From Hermatobates lingyangjiaoensis (taxonomy: Eukaryota > Arthropoda > Insecta > Hemiptera > Hermatobatidae): DNA of 64,000 bases. The notes below the pieces were generated by a model. The model saw nothing but the letters and a program-made list of their open reading frames with translations, made no database searches and was not told the origin of the DNA. How positions within the stretch are numbered: position 1 is the stretch's first letter; each line of letters opens with the position of its first letter. The translations under genes and the position numbers were made by a program. Below are positions 1 to 11,049 of this stretch, piece by piece. The stretch covers positions 6,833,501 to 6,897,500 of the forward strand of contig JAPFBL010000254.1 of the NCBI GenBank assembly GCA_026182355.1, given 5' to 3'.

Positions 1-2470
1 CTCCGCTATATTTTTCTCCATTATATCATTTAGCGTCTTATGGTATGATAGGTGACCACGAGAACATTTTTTCAGCCAAAGTGTTTTTTAAACACAAAAA
101 AAGGCTATTAAACTTTTTTCCATTTGCGCATATCTGGTTTCTGACTCAGACACCGTGAAGCACATTGCACCAAAGCATTATCCTATAGCATTACTGGAGG
201 CATCACATTGTAGCTGAATATCTTTATTAGCATCAAAGTTATGAGAATGCTTCAAAGCCGCAAGTTCTTTAAAATATCAATTGCATCATCATCATTTCCC
301 TATTTAAAGTTAACACAGTTGTTTTGTAACTCACTTAAGCACCAACGATTTTTGTCATATTGAGAATAAAATTTTGCAAATCATTTATTACCCAAAAAAC
401 ACTCTGTAATTGCTTTTTATTAATCGAAACCTGCAACTTTTTTAATCTTGTCTATTTTATTTTCATCTGGAAAATACTCATCTCATTAAATCTAAAACCT
501 ATAACTTTATTTCAGTTCGATGATACTGACATTCGTTTTTATTAAACTGCACACGATACTGAGAGACCCTCTTCAGGATTTTTCCAAAGTTAAATCTGGC
601 TCCTGTGCAAAATTAGACGCTATTAATATCTCGTCAAAATAAAGCCTTATTCCTTTGATACCCCGTAAATATTTCATTTTAAATGTTAACAATACTTCCG
701 GTAAAATTAACAGAACAAAAGTAATCTGAGAAACCTATAGGTAGCACCCTGAGTACTACGAGTACACAGTTTACTGGATTACTCAGTAAGACTAATTTGA
801 CAAAGCCCTTCTTATAAATAAAGTAGTGTAAAAAGCGTTTATCTTCTGATACAGGGATTATTTCCTCAAGAGTCGGTATCTGAAATAGTTCTCTAATTAT
901 CCATTTATTCAATTATATGGAATCCAAACATAACCTTAACGACGAGTCTAGCTACTGAGCAATGATTAAATAATTAACCAATTCACAAGGTTCAACTACT
1001 TTGCGATAACCTGTTTTCATTCATAGTTTGTTTTCTTATCTTTAAATTTAATTGGAATACGTCAAGCTAAATTAATTTTTCCTTCACAACCTTTCCTTAG
1101 TTTAATGTCTTATTTACCAGGAAAACCACATAACACTTCAAAGTTACTTTTATTCTTTTCAATAAAATTTAATTGCTAATCTTTAACGACAAAATATATT
1201 TGGTAAATTATTTGCAATTTCCAAAAATTATCCAAAATGGGAGTAACTTGTCACTATCAAAGTTAAGAAGTTCTACTGAAATCTGTTTATCATTTTTAAA
1301 GCATAGAGTGGTAACATTACCACTGTCATTACTCAAAACAACAATGTTATTTAATTCTAAGATTAGCTTTTATGTTGTCATAGCAAGTGAGATAACCTTT
1401 GATAAATACCTTTGATTAATTGTGATGCACATTTTCCTAAGCTAACGTAAGCACATTCGGCAAGTAGAACAGGTTGGTATGAAACTTTCGAGTTCAATTT
1501 TACATGATAAAAGTTATATTTTCTCTTCTAATAGTTAAAATCTTGAATTCCTGCCCTATATTATCATTTTAAGTAAATGAATATACAAAATTTAAGTTTT
1601 CCAGTATCACTAAGTGAGAAAAATATATTGTTGCACTCACAAAATAATACCAACAGAGTTTTTTCGTTGAAGCAATTAGACTAAAGAAATTTACAGATAA
1701 TTCTCGTATGAGAAGCCAGTTTTTTTTTAATTTTTTATTCTCTGTCCATGTGTGAGATCGGGATCTGTTCACAAGCTTTCAGATTAAGTAATAAGCTAAA
1801 TATTTGTACATATTTATGCAAAGCTGACCTTTTACTTTCAAGATGATTCTAGAAATATTAGTTTAAAAAAAAATGCTAACTAAAAACCCCTTAATGGTTA
1901 ATGAAGTAGATTTTTTGTATTATAATATTACATATTATTTGGTTATTTATTTTGTTAAAATTAATACAACTCATCAACGCTATAAGTGCTATTTTTTGAT
2001 ATAATATTAATTTTATCTATCATACGGTCTAACCTGTATAAGTCAATACGCTTTGGATCAATGTCAATGCTAAATGAACATTAAATGAAAGTATACATAG
2101 AGAGCCTGAACAGTCCTTTCCAAATGACTTAAGGAAGAAATACTTGATTGATATGGTTCACGAAAAAGTATGGTACCGATTATTTACAATGCATAATAAC
2201 AACAAAAAATCATTAATATTTAAATTGATTGGATTTCACAGTTCCAGATAGTTGTTCAAAATACGGTTATATTCGAATGATATGGTTTTAATATTTTTCC
2301 TTAATGATGTAAAGAAAGAAAATATTTAGATTGAAAAATGCATTTTGACAATTTCAGAATAAGGAATATTACAATACTTAGCTAAAATTTGTTTTCATAT
2401 GTTGATTTGCAATAAGCAAACTCAAAGGCTTTTTCTTAAGCGTTGTTCTCGGAGACGGAAGTGTGGGACA
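1..2470. other. AT-rich non-coding stretch
   Basis: No ORF here exceeds about 80 codons, and those present have the Phe/Leu/Ile/Tyr-rich composition of chance AT-rich translation. I see no repeat, RNA gene or mobile-element signature. Probably intronic or intergenic. Confidence 0.6.
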
Positions 2471-2479
2471 CTTGATATT

Positions 2480-2745
2480 TAGTATTCATTTTTAGTTAAG
2501 GGCAAGCAGTGTTAGCGGGTTGATTCTAAAGTTTACATCACTCGCGCTTAATTGAGTAGCGATCTTTAACGATGGTCTGACATCGTAGAGAAACGGGTCC
2601 AACAGCTTTACGTCCTCTCCGAGGGCCAGTGCCCACAAGAGTTTTCTTCTCCCCCATGAAAGCAAGGTCATGACGACCACTCAAAAGTCGCTCCTTAGTC
2701 ATAGAGTAACTGCCAGACACACCTACACCCCTCCAACCCACCAAG
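2480..2745 (-). repeat. SINE copy, tRNA-derived family, diverged
   Basis: Read on the minus strand this shares the diagnostic middle of the SINE at 33.72 kb: a block around GAGGACGTTAA, then a block reading roughly TCAGGTACTCGTTAAAGATC, then a tail with a TTGAGTTAA-like segment. The tRNA-like head is poorly preserved here. GC content is clearly above the surroundings, which explains the overlapping chance ORFs in this interval. Confidence 0.6.
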
Positions 2746-4800
2746 CGTCTTCATTTCCTGCTCTGTTATTAATGTCCTTTGGTAAATTATTGGCTTGATA
2801 GTTTTTGTTAGATTGACATTGAACAAGTCTACTATTACAAAAAAGAATGAAATCTTGTACTGAACTCCACACGACTTTCATGTTTACATCTACATACTGG
2901 TAAAAGTATTTCACACTATATCCATTAAATGTTAACCTACAACAGAATATGTAGACATTTTTCTGACAAATTGCGGAAACGATTTTTTTTCTGATAAGCG
3001 ATTTTTCAAAAAGTACAATATTACTGGCATGCTTGTTTTTACATGCCTTATACATGCAAGTTATGAATGACTTTTGCAGATTATAACCAATTGGGTTTTC
3101 GTAATATTCTGCTCACGGAGAAACAAACACACATACATTCAATTCTTCGAAATTCGAAGAAACTATGCATGAACATTTTGATACAACGGAATACTTTTAT
3201 ACTTAAATATGTCACATAGATGACAAAAAGAAGGAAATTGGTAAAATGATCTAAGGTTATAAGTAAAAAACACATACTTACGAGGTATAACGGTCCTATT
3301 CCTAATATAAATCACAATAACCTCAGTGGTAGTAACAATATGCATTTTAAACAATAAAATTAAATAACAATCTGTTTCCAAAATCGGCAAGCCTACTGAT
3401 GAATTATCTAAAAAAGTAAAACAAAAATGACCTATCGGTGTATGACTATGTTATATTAATTGAATAGTCAATTATTAAAATTGTTTTTCTTATGAATTTT
3501 ACGAAAACAGTGGTTTTGCTTTTCAATTACCGCTTGGTTAATGTTTAATTAAGATGAATACATAGGATTCGACTTATAATGGCATTAGCACCATAAGTTA
3601 TGTATTTTAAAAAGATTTCGATAGTACATGAATCTTGAAAGTAATTAAATATTTAGTGTGCTGAAGAGGGCATAACAAATGTCAGGCTCTAGAGTCTGTA
3701 AATAAACTTGTAATCAATCAAGAGTGTTTGCACAATTATTGATTTCTAACAAGAATATATTTAGCCATCCCATCCATCATTATTTAATCTTGCCTAATTA
3801 ATATACATTTTCAAAGTTCATAATTCACAAATTTCCAAAATACTAATGAAAATAAAAACATATGACATAATATTAGTCACTTTTATAACTCTAGGATTTA
3901 TTAAAATAATAAGCAAAATAAAATAAGCCCCGGAGGGAAATGAATAAAAATAATTAAAAATTGATGTGCGGTTAATCAGGTGGGTCTCCTTGGAAGTCCA
4001 TTGAGAGGTTCATGGTCGAAATGTCTGTTGAGGACAAACAGAAGTGAAATTAACAGCTGAAAACAAAACCTGACTGCTTCTCTCTAGTTAATCCACTTAC
4101 ATTACATTAACATTCTCATACTCTATTCATGGATGTATGAAACGTTCAAGCTCTAGACATCAGATCCGTTGAATCCTTGATTCCAATACAGTATTTAGTA
4201 CTCTAAGTACTTCAGTATATAATAATATTACTCATGTATGTTCTATAATACACTTTAAATGTTAATATAAATTATTTAAATTAATATAAAACTGTATTAA
4301 TTACAAAGCTATTAATGATATAAGATAATGGAAATCAAATATAATTATCTAAAAAATAAGAAATACGAAAAAATACATTTCTTTGAAACATCAAAGCAAG
4401 GGTTTTTTCTTTATTAATTAGAGTTTTGTTTATAACAAGCTATTAATTATAAAATATGTTACTTGTTCTTTCCTTATACATTTGAATAAAGTTATTTGAT
4501 TACAACACTTGTCGGCATCGAGAGAAGACATTAGCATTAACAGGGAATCCCCCCAGGTTGAAAGAATCTGGCAAATTACTTACCCTTTATCTACAACACC
4601 TACAAGTTTCGGAATTTCTTTTCCTGAATTTATTAAGTTATGAAATTACATTTATAGACTTTTATTGTCATTTTGCTTATGAAATACCCTTTATTCCAGA
4701 TATTATATGTTTCAAATGGATTGTCATTTGAATAGTTTAACCTTCCATATTGTTTTAGTAATGTAATTTGTCATAGTTCGTTCATTTTCAAATATTCCTG
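2746..4800. other. AT-rich non-coding stretch
   Basis: No supported gene or element. Minus-strand ORFs of 62-110 codons are low-complexity and overlap the SINE edge; none has a recognisable domain. A somewhat GC-richer patch at 3.97-4.20 kb has no ORF and was not identified. Confidence 0.5.
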
Positions 4801-4805
4801 CTTTT

Positions 4806-4847
4806 GCCTTTGAATAAGATTTGGAATAAAATCGAAACGTCGGCATT
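4806..4847 (+). ncRNA. decayed hammerhead-like motif, ACGU family
   Basis: A core-like TTGAATA is followed by one unpaired A, a five-base-pair stem II (GATTT with AAATC), then GAAA and ACGU with C at the cleavage position. Against the hammerhead core CUGANGA, the first C and the conserved G are changed, so self-cleavage is not expected. The spacing matches the other hammerheads in the window. Confidence 0.35.
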
Positions 4848-4942
4848 GAGAGTTTGATTGGAAGTGGAAGAAACTGACCGCATCCCGATTTATCCTTTTT
4901 AGTTATATATCTGTCACACGGTTGACAATTCATTACTGTTTT

Positions 4943-4969
4943 GTATATATAAATATATATATATATATT
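4943..4969. repeat. (TA)n tract
   Basis: Imperfect TA dinucleotide tract abutting the left end of the hammerhead element that follows. Confidence 0.9.
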
Positions 4970-4971
4970 AA

Positions 4972-5119
4972 TGATCAAACCACGATATGAAATAGGAAAC
5001 TCATTTGGGTTTTGACTCTGACGTAGACTGCTAGTTACAGTTGAAAGATCTTAGTCTTGTTTTCCCATTTCATATTGTAGTTTGATCATTGATTGTTATT
5101 TCACATGTTTATGTGAAAT

Positions 5120-5122
<3 letters not shown>
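4972..5122 (+). mobile_element. short AGAUCU-hammerhead element (retrozyme-like), copy 1
   Basis: About 150 bp between two (TA)n tracts. It begins with an inverted copy of part of its own 3' end (the ATGATCAAACCAC-like piece), then carries a hammerhead-like core, then a complete 3' tail that includes an inverted-repeat terminus (CACATGTTTATGTG) running into (TA)n. There is no ORF. Related copies are at 8.70, 27.64, 55.23 and 62.53 kb. The name retrozyme-like is an inference from small size, the hammerhead and lack of coding capacity. Confidence 0.65.
5014..5056 (+). ncRNA. hammerhead-like motif, AGAUCU family, core mutated
   Basis: Stem I GACT/AGTC flanks the motif. Core CTGACGT replaces CUGANGA (the last A is T). 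One unpaired A precedes stem II GACTG/CAGTT, followed by GAAA, the palindrome AGATCT and T at the cleavage position. Base pairing is intact but the A9 change should cripple catalysis. Confidence 0.6.

Positions 5123-5166
<44 letters not shown>
5123..5166. repeat. (TA)n tract
   Basis: Uninterrupted TA dinucleotides, 44 nt. It forms the shared boundary between the element on the left and the PLE tail on the right, consistent with (TA)n being the insertion site. Confidence 0.98.
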
Positions 5167-5170
<4 letters not shown>

Positions 5171-5316
5171 TAAAAGAAACGGTCCAGCGGACATTTTTAA
5201 ATAAAATAAATTCAAAACGAAGGAAACACACAGAAAGACACAGACATACGAGTAACTCACATCGATATTTCGACCATTGTCTTCATCAGGAGGTGTGAAG
5301 AGCGTTTTGAATTTAT
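5167..5316 (-). mobile_element. PLE 3'-tail copy (tail-only)
   Basis: On the minus strand this is only the last ~150 bp of the PLE family whose best copy is at 53-54.8 kb: a hammerhead, then a tail with TGTGTCTTTCTGTGTGTTTC and a segment reading CAGCGGACC in reverse. It lies between (TA)n tracts. The 15-bp end nearest 5316 is an inverted copy of 5203-5217, so even this short copy has the self-inverted 5' junction seen in larger copies. Confidence 0.75.
5253..5297 (-). ncRNA. hammerhead ribozyme motif, AUAU family
   Basis: On the minus strand: perfect core CTGATGA, then a stem II region, GAAA and TAT-C at the predicted cleavage position, with 5' and 3' stem I strands resembling those of the 54.7 kb copy (CACCTC and GATGTGAG). 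Stem II (GACAATGGTC) has a mismatch, so activity is uncertain. Type I hammerheads with a very short stem III are known from Penelope-like elements. Confidence 0.75.
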
Positions 5317-5387
5317 TATATATATATATATTTTTTTTTCTTTTTTATCTAGGTTTGGTCTAGCATCAAACAGTAATACACCTTTAA

Positions 5388-5425
5388 GCCAACGTTTCGT
5401 CTATATTTGTAGACAACTTCAAGGC
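5388..5425 (-). ncRNA. decayed hammerhead-like motif, ACGU family
   Basis: On the minus strand: GCC, a core-like TTGAAGT, stem II GTCTA/TAGAC, GAAA, then ACGU with U at the cleavage position and GGC closing stem I. Two core bases differ from CUGANGA. The stems are preserved while the catalytic core is not, which suggests an old copy. Similar relics are at 20.4 kb and 55.68 kb, both minus strand. Confidence 0.45.
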
Positions 5426-5798
5426 TACATCAATACAGAATTTAATTACAGTAACATGAAAAAAAATTTGTAAAGTACAGTAAAAAAAGAAGGTGTTTTA
5501 CTAAATGAGGAATCGTATTGCAAATTTTGTCATACATAAATTGATGATAAACGCTATTTATTTTTGACCTCTCTGGTAGAGCCGGAGCTACTAGTATTAA
5601 AATAAATCCACGAATCTTAAATGAGCTGCGAAAGTTAATATTTGTTCATGTCAGTTAATATTTCTCCCATTTCTATAAGTTAAATTCATCAAGCTCTAAT
5701 TGTATTCTATTTCCATTTAATGATCAGAAGAACAACATAAAAAAAAAAGTTTTTACGTTAATATGAGCCAGATTAAAGTATGTTTCCATTCATCGGTA

Positions 5799-5799
5799 T

Positions 5800-5847
<48 letters not shown>
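5799..5847. repeat. (TA)n-(GT)n compound microsatellite
   Basis: About 18 nt of TA followed directly by about 32 nt of GT. The local ORF here is an artefact of translating the dinucleotide tract. Confidence 0.97.
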
Positions 5848-5849
<2 letters not shown>

Positions 5850-5850
<1 letters not shown>

Positions 5851-7130
5851 ATGTTCTAATTATTAACGACGTATTTGTTGCAATCAGATACTTGAAGAGT
5901 GTTGCACTCTTTTGGAAGCCTTCAAGTACCTACCTGCACACTCAGACACCGTTATGAGTACCTGACAAATGGATTCTGTAGACTTATTTAAAACATTTTG
6001 AAACTGATATTTTTTAAGATTAGTGTAATTTACTTAATTAATGAAAAAACCGAGGTAATTTTTTAATGAAATAATTAGATACAACTGAAGAAAATTAAAA
6101 ATTTAGTAGAAGAACTGATTCTGAATAAGTATATTCCTCAAAACATCATTCCGAAAATATGAAAACCTTTTTAAATTGTTTGTTCATTTGTTGGCATGAT
6201 ATTTGTTTCAATGAAAATATAAAAAGGAGCATTAAAATCATATGTAGAGGTGCGCTGAACAAAAAATATGCAGATTACTTAAATGCTAATGTTATACACA
6301 CATTAGTGGCGAGAAACAAGCAAACAGTTTTACCCTATTTTTAAAAATTTAGTGAATAATTTAATACAAATTACTCGACAACCAGTAGTGGGAACATCTG
6401 CTAAATGTTACCTTGAAAATTAATCTTGCCTTGTAATATTGCTCTTTACTATAATGGTTCATAGACTATATCGTATTTATTCCAAACTAAAGTTTGGAAT
6501 TACTTTGGGAAGTTGTCTTTCTCATGTATAAGCAATATTTAAATTGACTTTCCGAATCTAGAATAATGAGTAATATTATGTGACTAAAATTTAATGACTT
6601 CAAAATCTTAATAATGTTCTTAGTATTTGTCCCAAAGAAAGCACTTTAACTGAGAAGGTTAACGCATTTCCCAGTAACTTACATGGTTTGCTAACCAAAG
6701 TACAATTGGCTGATAAATTCTTCCATCAATTCAGTATAGTGAAACTAAAGTGATGGGACTTTGCCTATTCTGTGTATTCTTTGAAGAGGAAGGAGGATTG
6801 TCAAGAGTTTAGTGTTTATTGTGGTTTATTTAGCCCACTCTTGTGGCATCTTAAAGTTATTTTGATCTTTCCACTACACTTCTATTAAGAGTTTTCTCTT
6901 GAGGGGATGTTTATGAGGACTTTTAATATCAGTTGGGAAGTTTTTTCGGGCATGGAAAATTAGACTATCTACTCTATTTCTGCAAAATTGAAGTACCTTG
7001 AATCATTGTTCATATGAGGAACCAGTTTAAAGGAAACAGGATAAATAATGAAACATAAGAGAAAAAACCTTTCAATATAAATGCTACCTCTAACTGAAAT
7101 AGTTTTGTATTACTAGAATCTTAAAGAATG
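5850..7130. other. AT-rich non-coding stretch
   Basis: Only short chance ORFs; nothing recognisable apart from a small perfect inverted repeat near 6.48 kb (CCAAACTAAAGTTTGG). Confidence 0.5.
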
Positions 7131-7137
7131 GTGATAT

Positions 7138-7341
7138 ATGAATAGTAGCCTAGCAAAGAACCCGATGAATACTAATGAAGGATGTGTGTATTCTATTCCT
7201 TGTCATGATAGCAGGTGTAAGTATTATGGGCAAACGGGTAAAGGGCTAGAAACACAATTAAACAGAATAAATAAAATATTAAAAGGAGAGGAACATGGAA
7301 TACATGATTTCTGCATACTAGTAAATATAAACGTTCTTTGA
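7138..7341 (+). pseudogene. PLE GIY-YIG endonuclease fragment
   Basis: The reading includes GCVYSIPCHDSRCKYYGQTG followed by KGLETQLN. A VY(S/K)IPC segment, a cysteine pair and YYGQTG(K/R)GLETRL are typical of the GIY-YIG endonuclease at the C-terminus of Penelope-like elements. YGQ stands at the YIG position, and the expected Arg after LET is Gln. Conservation stops about 35 residues in, so only the start of the domain remains. This is a different PLE lineage from the 53 kb copy, where the motif is FYVGLTSNK. Hammerhead-like motifs 330-600 bp downstream may belong to the same old insertion. Confidence 0.7.
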
Positions 7342-7671
7342 ACAGAGAACAGCCAGAGTAGTTCATGAAATGTCCACCATTATAAGTAATATTAATCTTA
7401 TTAAATATTATCATTGTTTCATAAAAATATTGTTGATAACTTCATTAGCATCAGCAATAATAATAGTGGAGCATTGGGTAAAGAAGATCACTAAACAATT
7501 TGTCGCCTACCTATTTACCCTTCTTTTTTTCACTAGATTCTGAAATTGAAAAAAAGGCATATATTTAATAACAATGGATATATTTAATATATTGGTACGT
7601 TTATGGTTCAAAAAACATTCTTTGATTTTATTGAGAGAAAATATATCAAATCTTCACCTCAAGGATTTTAT

Positions 7672-7757
7672 TTTACATGTTTCAAGTGCTGTTCAACATC
7701 AGGTACATCTGCCTCAGTAATGCTTACCTGATGAACACTAAGTGCTCGAAACGTGTC
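7672..7757. ncRNA. inverted pair of hammerhead-like motifs
   Basis: Minus-strand motif at 7674-7702: CTGATGT (last core A changed), GAAA, palindrome ACATGT. Plus-strand motif at 7728-7757: perfect core CTGATGA, short stem II around CAC/GTG, GAAA, then ACGT. The two face each other across about 25 nt and are partly complementary, forming a foldback like those at 8.70 and 25.92 kb. The minus copy is catalytically doubtful; in the plus copy the stem III reading is ambiguous. Confidence 0.5.
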
Positions 7758-8061
7758 CTACAATAAAATCATTGGGGTGACGACAATATATTTTTTCTTA
7801 CTATGATGAGTAAATGTCAGACAATAACTGCTTGCATAGCTCATGATTCTTTATAACCCTAACGGTTATTCTCGACTCCCTAGCTTGACTCAGTTCTTTT
7901 GAAAAAGGGTTATATTTGAATGCGCTTAATAACATTTGTCATTTACTTTTACTAAAAGTAAAATTTAGTGGTGATTACTCTGATTATAGAGTCAACTTGG
8001 GGGTACATTGTCCACTTCTGCATTTGTGTCTATATACACATTTATGTCTATATCTATATAT

Positions 8062-8064
<3 letters not shown>

Positions 8065-8100
<36 letters not shown>
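8065..8100. repeat. (TA)n tract
   Basis: Pure TA tract, extended on the left by TATC/TAGA variants, on the 5' side of a PLE tail fragment. Confidence 0.97.
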
Positions 8101-8102
<2 letters not shown>

Positions 8103-8112
8103 TAGATATATA

Positions 8113-8241
8113 TCAGTAGCCCTCTGCTTGTGCGAGTGGACGCACGTGCCTCTTCCTCTTCCCTTCTTCTCCCTGACGACGAACTTCAGTTCGAAATATC
8201 GACCCAGTAAGTTTTCTCGCTTCTTCTATTTGTTGTCTTTT

Positions 8242-8248
<7 letters not shown>
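8113..8248 (+). mobile_element. PLE 3'-tail copy (tail-only)
   Basis: About 135 bp between two (TA)n tracts with one hammerhead in the middle and a T-rich tail, the same arrangement as the tail-only copies at 5.17 and 19.74 kb. Loop and stem sequences differ from the 54.7 kb copy, so it belongs to a related subfamily. Confidence 0.6.
8173..8212 (+). ncRNA. hammerhead ribozyme motif, AUAU family, core intact
   Basis: Core CTGACGA (position 7 is free to vary), one unpaired C, stem II GAAC/GTTC with loop TTCA, then GAAA and TAT-C with predicted cleavage after 8200. All conserved core positions are present. Stem I pairing was not resolved. Confidence 0.75.

Positions 8249-8280
<32 letters not shown>
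8249..8280. repeat. (TA)n tract
   Basis: Pure TA tract, the left boundary of the PLE fragment at 8281. Confidence 0.98.
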
Positions 8281-8282
<2 letters not shown>

Positions 8283-8367
8283 CCATGTCACCCTTAGAGC
8301 TTCCGAAGAGGCATTCATATGCCTCCTTGGGGCTCGTTCTCCTCCTGGTCTCAACCTGTACCGTTAA
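8281..8367 (+). pseudogene. PLE endonuclease C-terminus fragment
   Basis: Immediately after (TA)n the reading VTLRASEEAFICLLGARS then PPGLNLYR-stop matches the last 27 residues of the intact 53 kb ORF (VTLRASEEAYICLLDARSSP then GLNLNR). The Glu of RASEE is probably the metal-binding Glu of GIY-YIG. Everything upstream is missing, as expected from incomplete reverse transcription. Confidence 0.85.
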
Positions 8368-8580
8368 TTATTTTTTATTTTATTATTATTATTATTTTAT
8401 TATTATTATTTATTTTTTATTATTATTATTTCGTATTTTATATATTTTTTATCTTGTTTTCTAAATAAATATTGGAGGGATTTCTATTTTTCCTCTCCTC
8501 CGCTGGGGGGCAGCATTGTGGTGGTTCCACGAGTTACTCTGGAGGCCAGTAGCAGTTTGCTTCTCAACGCGAGTACTTCA

Positions 8581-8624
8581 CACTTCTTCCCGATGACGAC
8601 GGATGTCGAAATATCGAAGTGAGT
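8581..8624 (+). ncRNA. hammerhead motif, AUAU family, one core change
   Basis: Stem I strands CTTC and GAAG pair, core CCGATGA (U4 changed to C), one unpaired C, stem II GAC/GTC, GAAA, TAT-C. The U4 change should reduce or abolish cleavage; the rest is intact. Confidence 0.75.
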
Positions 8625-8662
8625 TCTGTAGTGTCTTTCTGTGTTCTTTTCTATGTGTTAAA

Positions 8663-8665
<3 letters not shown>

Positions 8666-8702
<37 letters not shown>
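8666..8702. repeat. (TA)n tract
   Basis: Pure TA tract separating the PLE copy on the left from the AGAUCU foldback on the right. Confidence 0.98.
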
Positions 8703-8705
<3 letters not shown>

Positions 8706-8903
8706 ATTTCACATAAACACGTGAAATAACAATCAATGATCAAACCACAATATGAAATGGGAAAACAAGACCAAGATCTTTCAACCGTAACAAGCGGTCT
8801 CTGTCACAGTCAAAAACCCAACAGTTGGATTTTTGACTCTGACGAAAACCGCTTGTTACGGTTGAAAGGTCTTAGTCTTGTTTTCCCATTTTCTTATTGT
8901 GGT

Positions 8904-8906
<3 letters not shown>
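8703..8906 (+). mobile_element. AGAUCU-hammerhead foldback element, copy 2
   Basis: The left ~115 bp is an inverted version of the 3' tail plus hammerhead; the right ~80 bp is the same hammerhead and tail in plus orientation. The arms meet across about 7 nt near 8821-8827. It lies between two (TA)n tracts. No ORF. Transcription of either strand would give one hammerhead beside its complement. Confidence 0.75.
8837..8878 (+). ncRNA. hammerhead ribozyme motif, AGAUCU family
   Basis: GACT, core CTGACGA, one unpaired A, a stem II of ACCG/CGGT type, GAAA, AGGTCT (one step from the AGATCT palindrome), T, then AGTC. The core is complete. An inverted, partly mutated partner is in the left arm at about 8789-8815. 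Confidence 0.7.

Positions 8907-8934
<28 letters not shown>
8907..8934. repeat. (TA)n tract
   Basis: Pure TA tract at the right end of the foldback. Confidence 0.97.
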
Positions 8935-8937
<3 letters not shown>

Positions 8938-8990
8938 TGGTTATTCAAAATAGGAGTTGGCCAAGTGACATGTTGCATAAGGACGAGATA

Positions 8991-11040
8991 AAAAAAACCG
9001 AGATAATTTAATAAATGAATAGATTAATCATCAATCGGATATACTAATTGAACCAATAACAAAACTATAGAAATGACTAGATGGACAGGACTATGATAAT
9101 GTAACTTTTAAAAGAGTAAAATACAGGTAATATAAATAAATCTGAAATTAATAATAGTAAATTTAGTCATATATTGGCATTACTTGTTTGATAATAAAGT
9201 CGACAGTTAACAGTCACATTTGAACATGGACAACGTACGAAACCGGTTGGGTGGCTATAAAACCGATTTACGATGTGAGACAGGCTTTTGTAATAATATA
9301 ATATAACATTTAAGTTCTGCGGTATTATTGAGACTTGTTATAAGACTCCTATAAACATTACACTAAAAAAAGTATTAGATCGCTTCGAAATTGATTAACC
9401 AGGAAAAAGGAGCGAAATCTATGTAATTTATATGCTAAAACAAGTACGTGTTTTTTCCTGGCAAAACCGGCGTGAACTTTCAAGGTCGATCGGTCGACAA
9501 CCCTCTGCCGTAATGGATTAGACTTACCTTCTTGGGGGCTCGGTCTCACCATGTCCCCTTGGTAAGACAATACACATGAGTTTGTTTTCCTTCAAAAAGG
9601 GTATGCAGAAGAAGTAAATTATTTCTTCAATGAAATAAGCCTCACTCAAACCTATCTATTAAAAACAAAATATATAGTGATAAAGTAGTAAAAAATGCTT
9701 TATTGAAATAAGAGGCACTTACAAAAAAGTGTGCTTGATTCTGTGTTCAATTTATAGGTACACGGAGAAATGTAATTTTTTTTTCGAAATTGAACCCAGT
9801 TGATTGCTATTCCGTGGGCAGTAATCACCGTAGTCATTGGCGCTTAAGCCTCTACTGTTGATGGACAGCATCTTGAGCTCAAATATAACTTTGATGATTA
9901 ATAATAATTAGTGAGATGTAAAAGAAAAAGTAGCAAGTTTTCCTAACCTTAAAACAAGCAATTCAAATAACCACTCCATCTATAAAATAAACAAAAGGCT
10001 CTTCCGCAAAAGGAATAAGTTTACACTAATTACAAGTATTTGCAGTTGTTTATAACCCTCCGCACTACTCTCACTTCCTCCAGCTCTATATTAATTCACA
10101 CCAACTTTCCTAATAATTTCTTCTCATCAACTTTTTCCTATTTTTTTTACTCCTGGGGAACATATTCAGTGTAGAGTTTGGCCCATCTGTTGTTTTCCAT
10201 TCTTGCTAAGTGATTAGCCCTTCTCCATTTTGGAGTCCCTGCAGGGCACAGAATAACCATCTGATGATTTAGACCTACTGAAAACGCAGATATTATGCTC
10301 AGCTCAAACGAGTCCAATAGACAATAATCTCCTTAATCAAATGTTTTTCTGACGCTAAACAGCTCATTAAAAACAATACAAATTTGCCAACAAAATTAAG
10401 CAGAATTTCAGCAAATAATAAATTATAGCAGATCACCTGCTATACTTGTCGGATTTGTTGAAATTTCTTTAGATTGTTTATATTGACTTAAAGATTTTTT
10501 AAGTTAATAAACCGAAAGAAAATTGATGTTAGTGGAAAAATTTGAAATGATTTAATTACTTAATTATGAGATATAAGAAGAATAAAATTCTTTCATTTAA
10601 AAAATCAACGCCAATCAAACATATAATTTCTGATGCTTTCCATGTTATGATGGATTTATTTAACAAAATGCTCTGATCAATCTGTATGATGCACCCTTGA
10701 ACAAAACTTAAAATTAGATTTAAGTCTACTTAATTTAGACTTTTTTCTGTTTCTTAATCTTATTATCTTTGGGTAATATTGAGTTAAGACGAATTAATTC
10801 CTTAGTTTTATATTACGAAATAGATACTAATTTTAAGCTGATTCTAACGTGATTCGATGGCATTTTTCTTACATGTTTCTGACATTTTCCAGAACAGGTC
10901 GCAGCTAAATATGAGGATCTGATGACTTCTAAGTTATAAAGTACCTGAGACAATGCAAAGCCGCAAGACCCTACGACCACGAATACGACACCATTCTCTG
11001 ATAGACTGACGTTAGTAGTGGGCCTCCAGTCCGGAACTGC
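8991..11040. other. AT-rich stretch, no supported gene
   Basis: Contains a GAAACCGGTT string at about 9.24 kb that recalls the ACCGGU hammerhead family but without a recognisable core or stem II. Two ORFs of 70-80 codons (9358-9570 and 10813-11055, minus) are GC-richer than average but show no domain. Confidence 0.4.
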
Positions 11041-11049
11041 TAATTCAGT

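Larger units (their letters stand above)
8281..8665 (+). mobile_element. 5'-truncated PLE copy
   Basis: Consists of 87 bp of ORF end, an AT-rich 3' UTR with TTATTATT runs, a GC-richer block and a hammerhead at 8.59 kb, running into (TA)n. (TA)n flanks both sides. The layout is the same as 54.3-54.83 kb. Confidence 0.85.

Noticed and set aside
8008..8282. ORFs with long Ile-Tyr alternation here and at 4.72, 5.09, 19.55, 28.63, 54.57, 54.59 and 55.35 kb
   Set aside because: They are translations of (TA)n tracts and not proteins; only the real PLE piece following one of them was kept.
5123..8934. CRISPR-like or tandem regulatory array made of evenly repeated hairpins
   Set aside because: Spacing and orientation are irregular and each unit is a separate element copy in (TA)n; no cas-like gene, and the context is eukaryotic.
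8937..8990. Possible minus-strand PLE N-terminal fragment
   Set aside because: Shares only about 20 nt (around GGCCAAGTGACATGT) with the leader at 41.35 kb, too short to annotate as an element.
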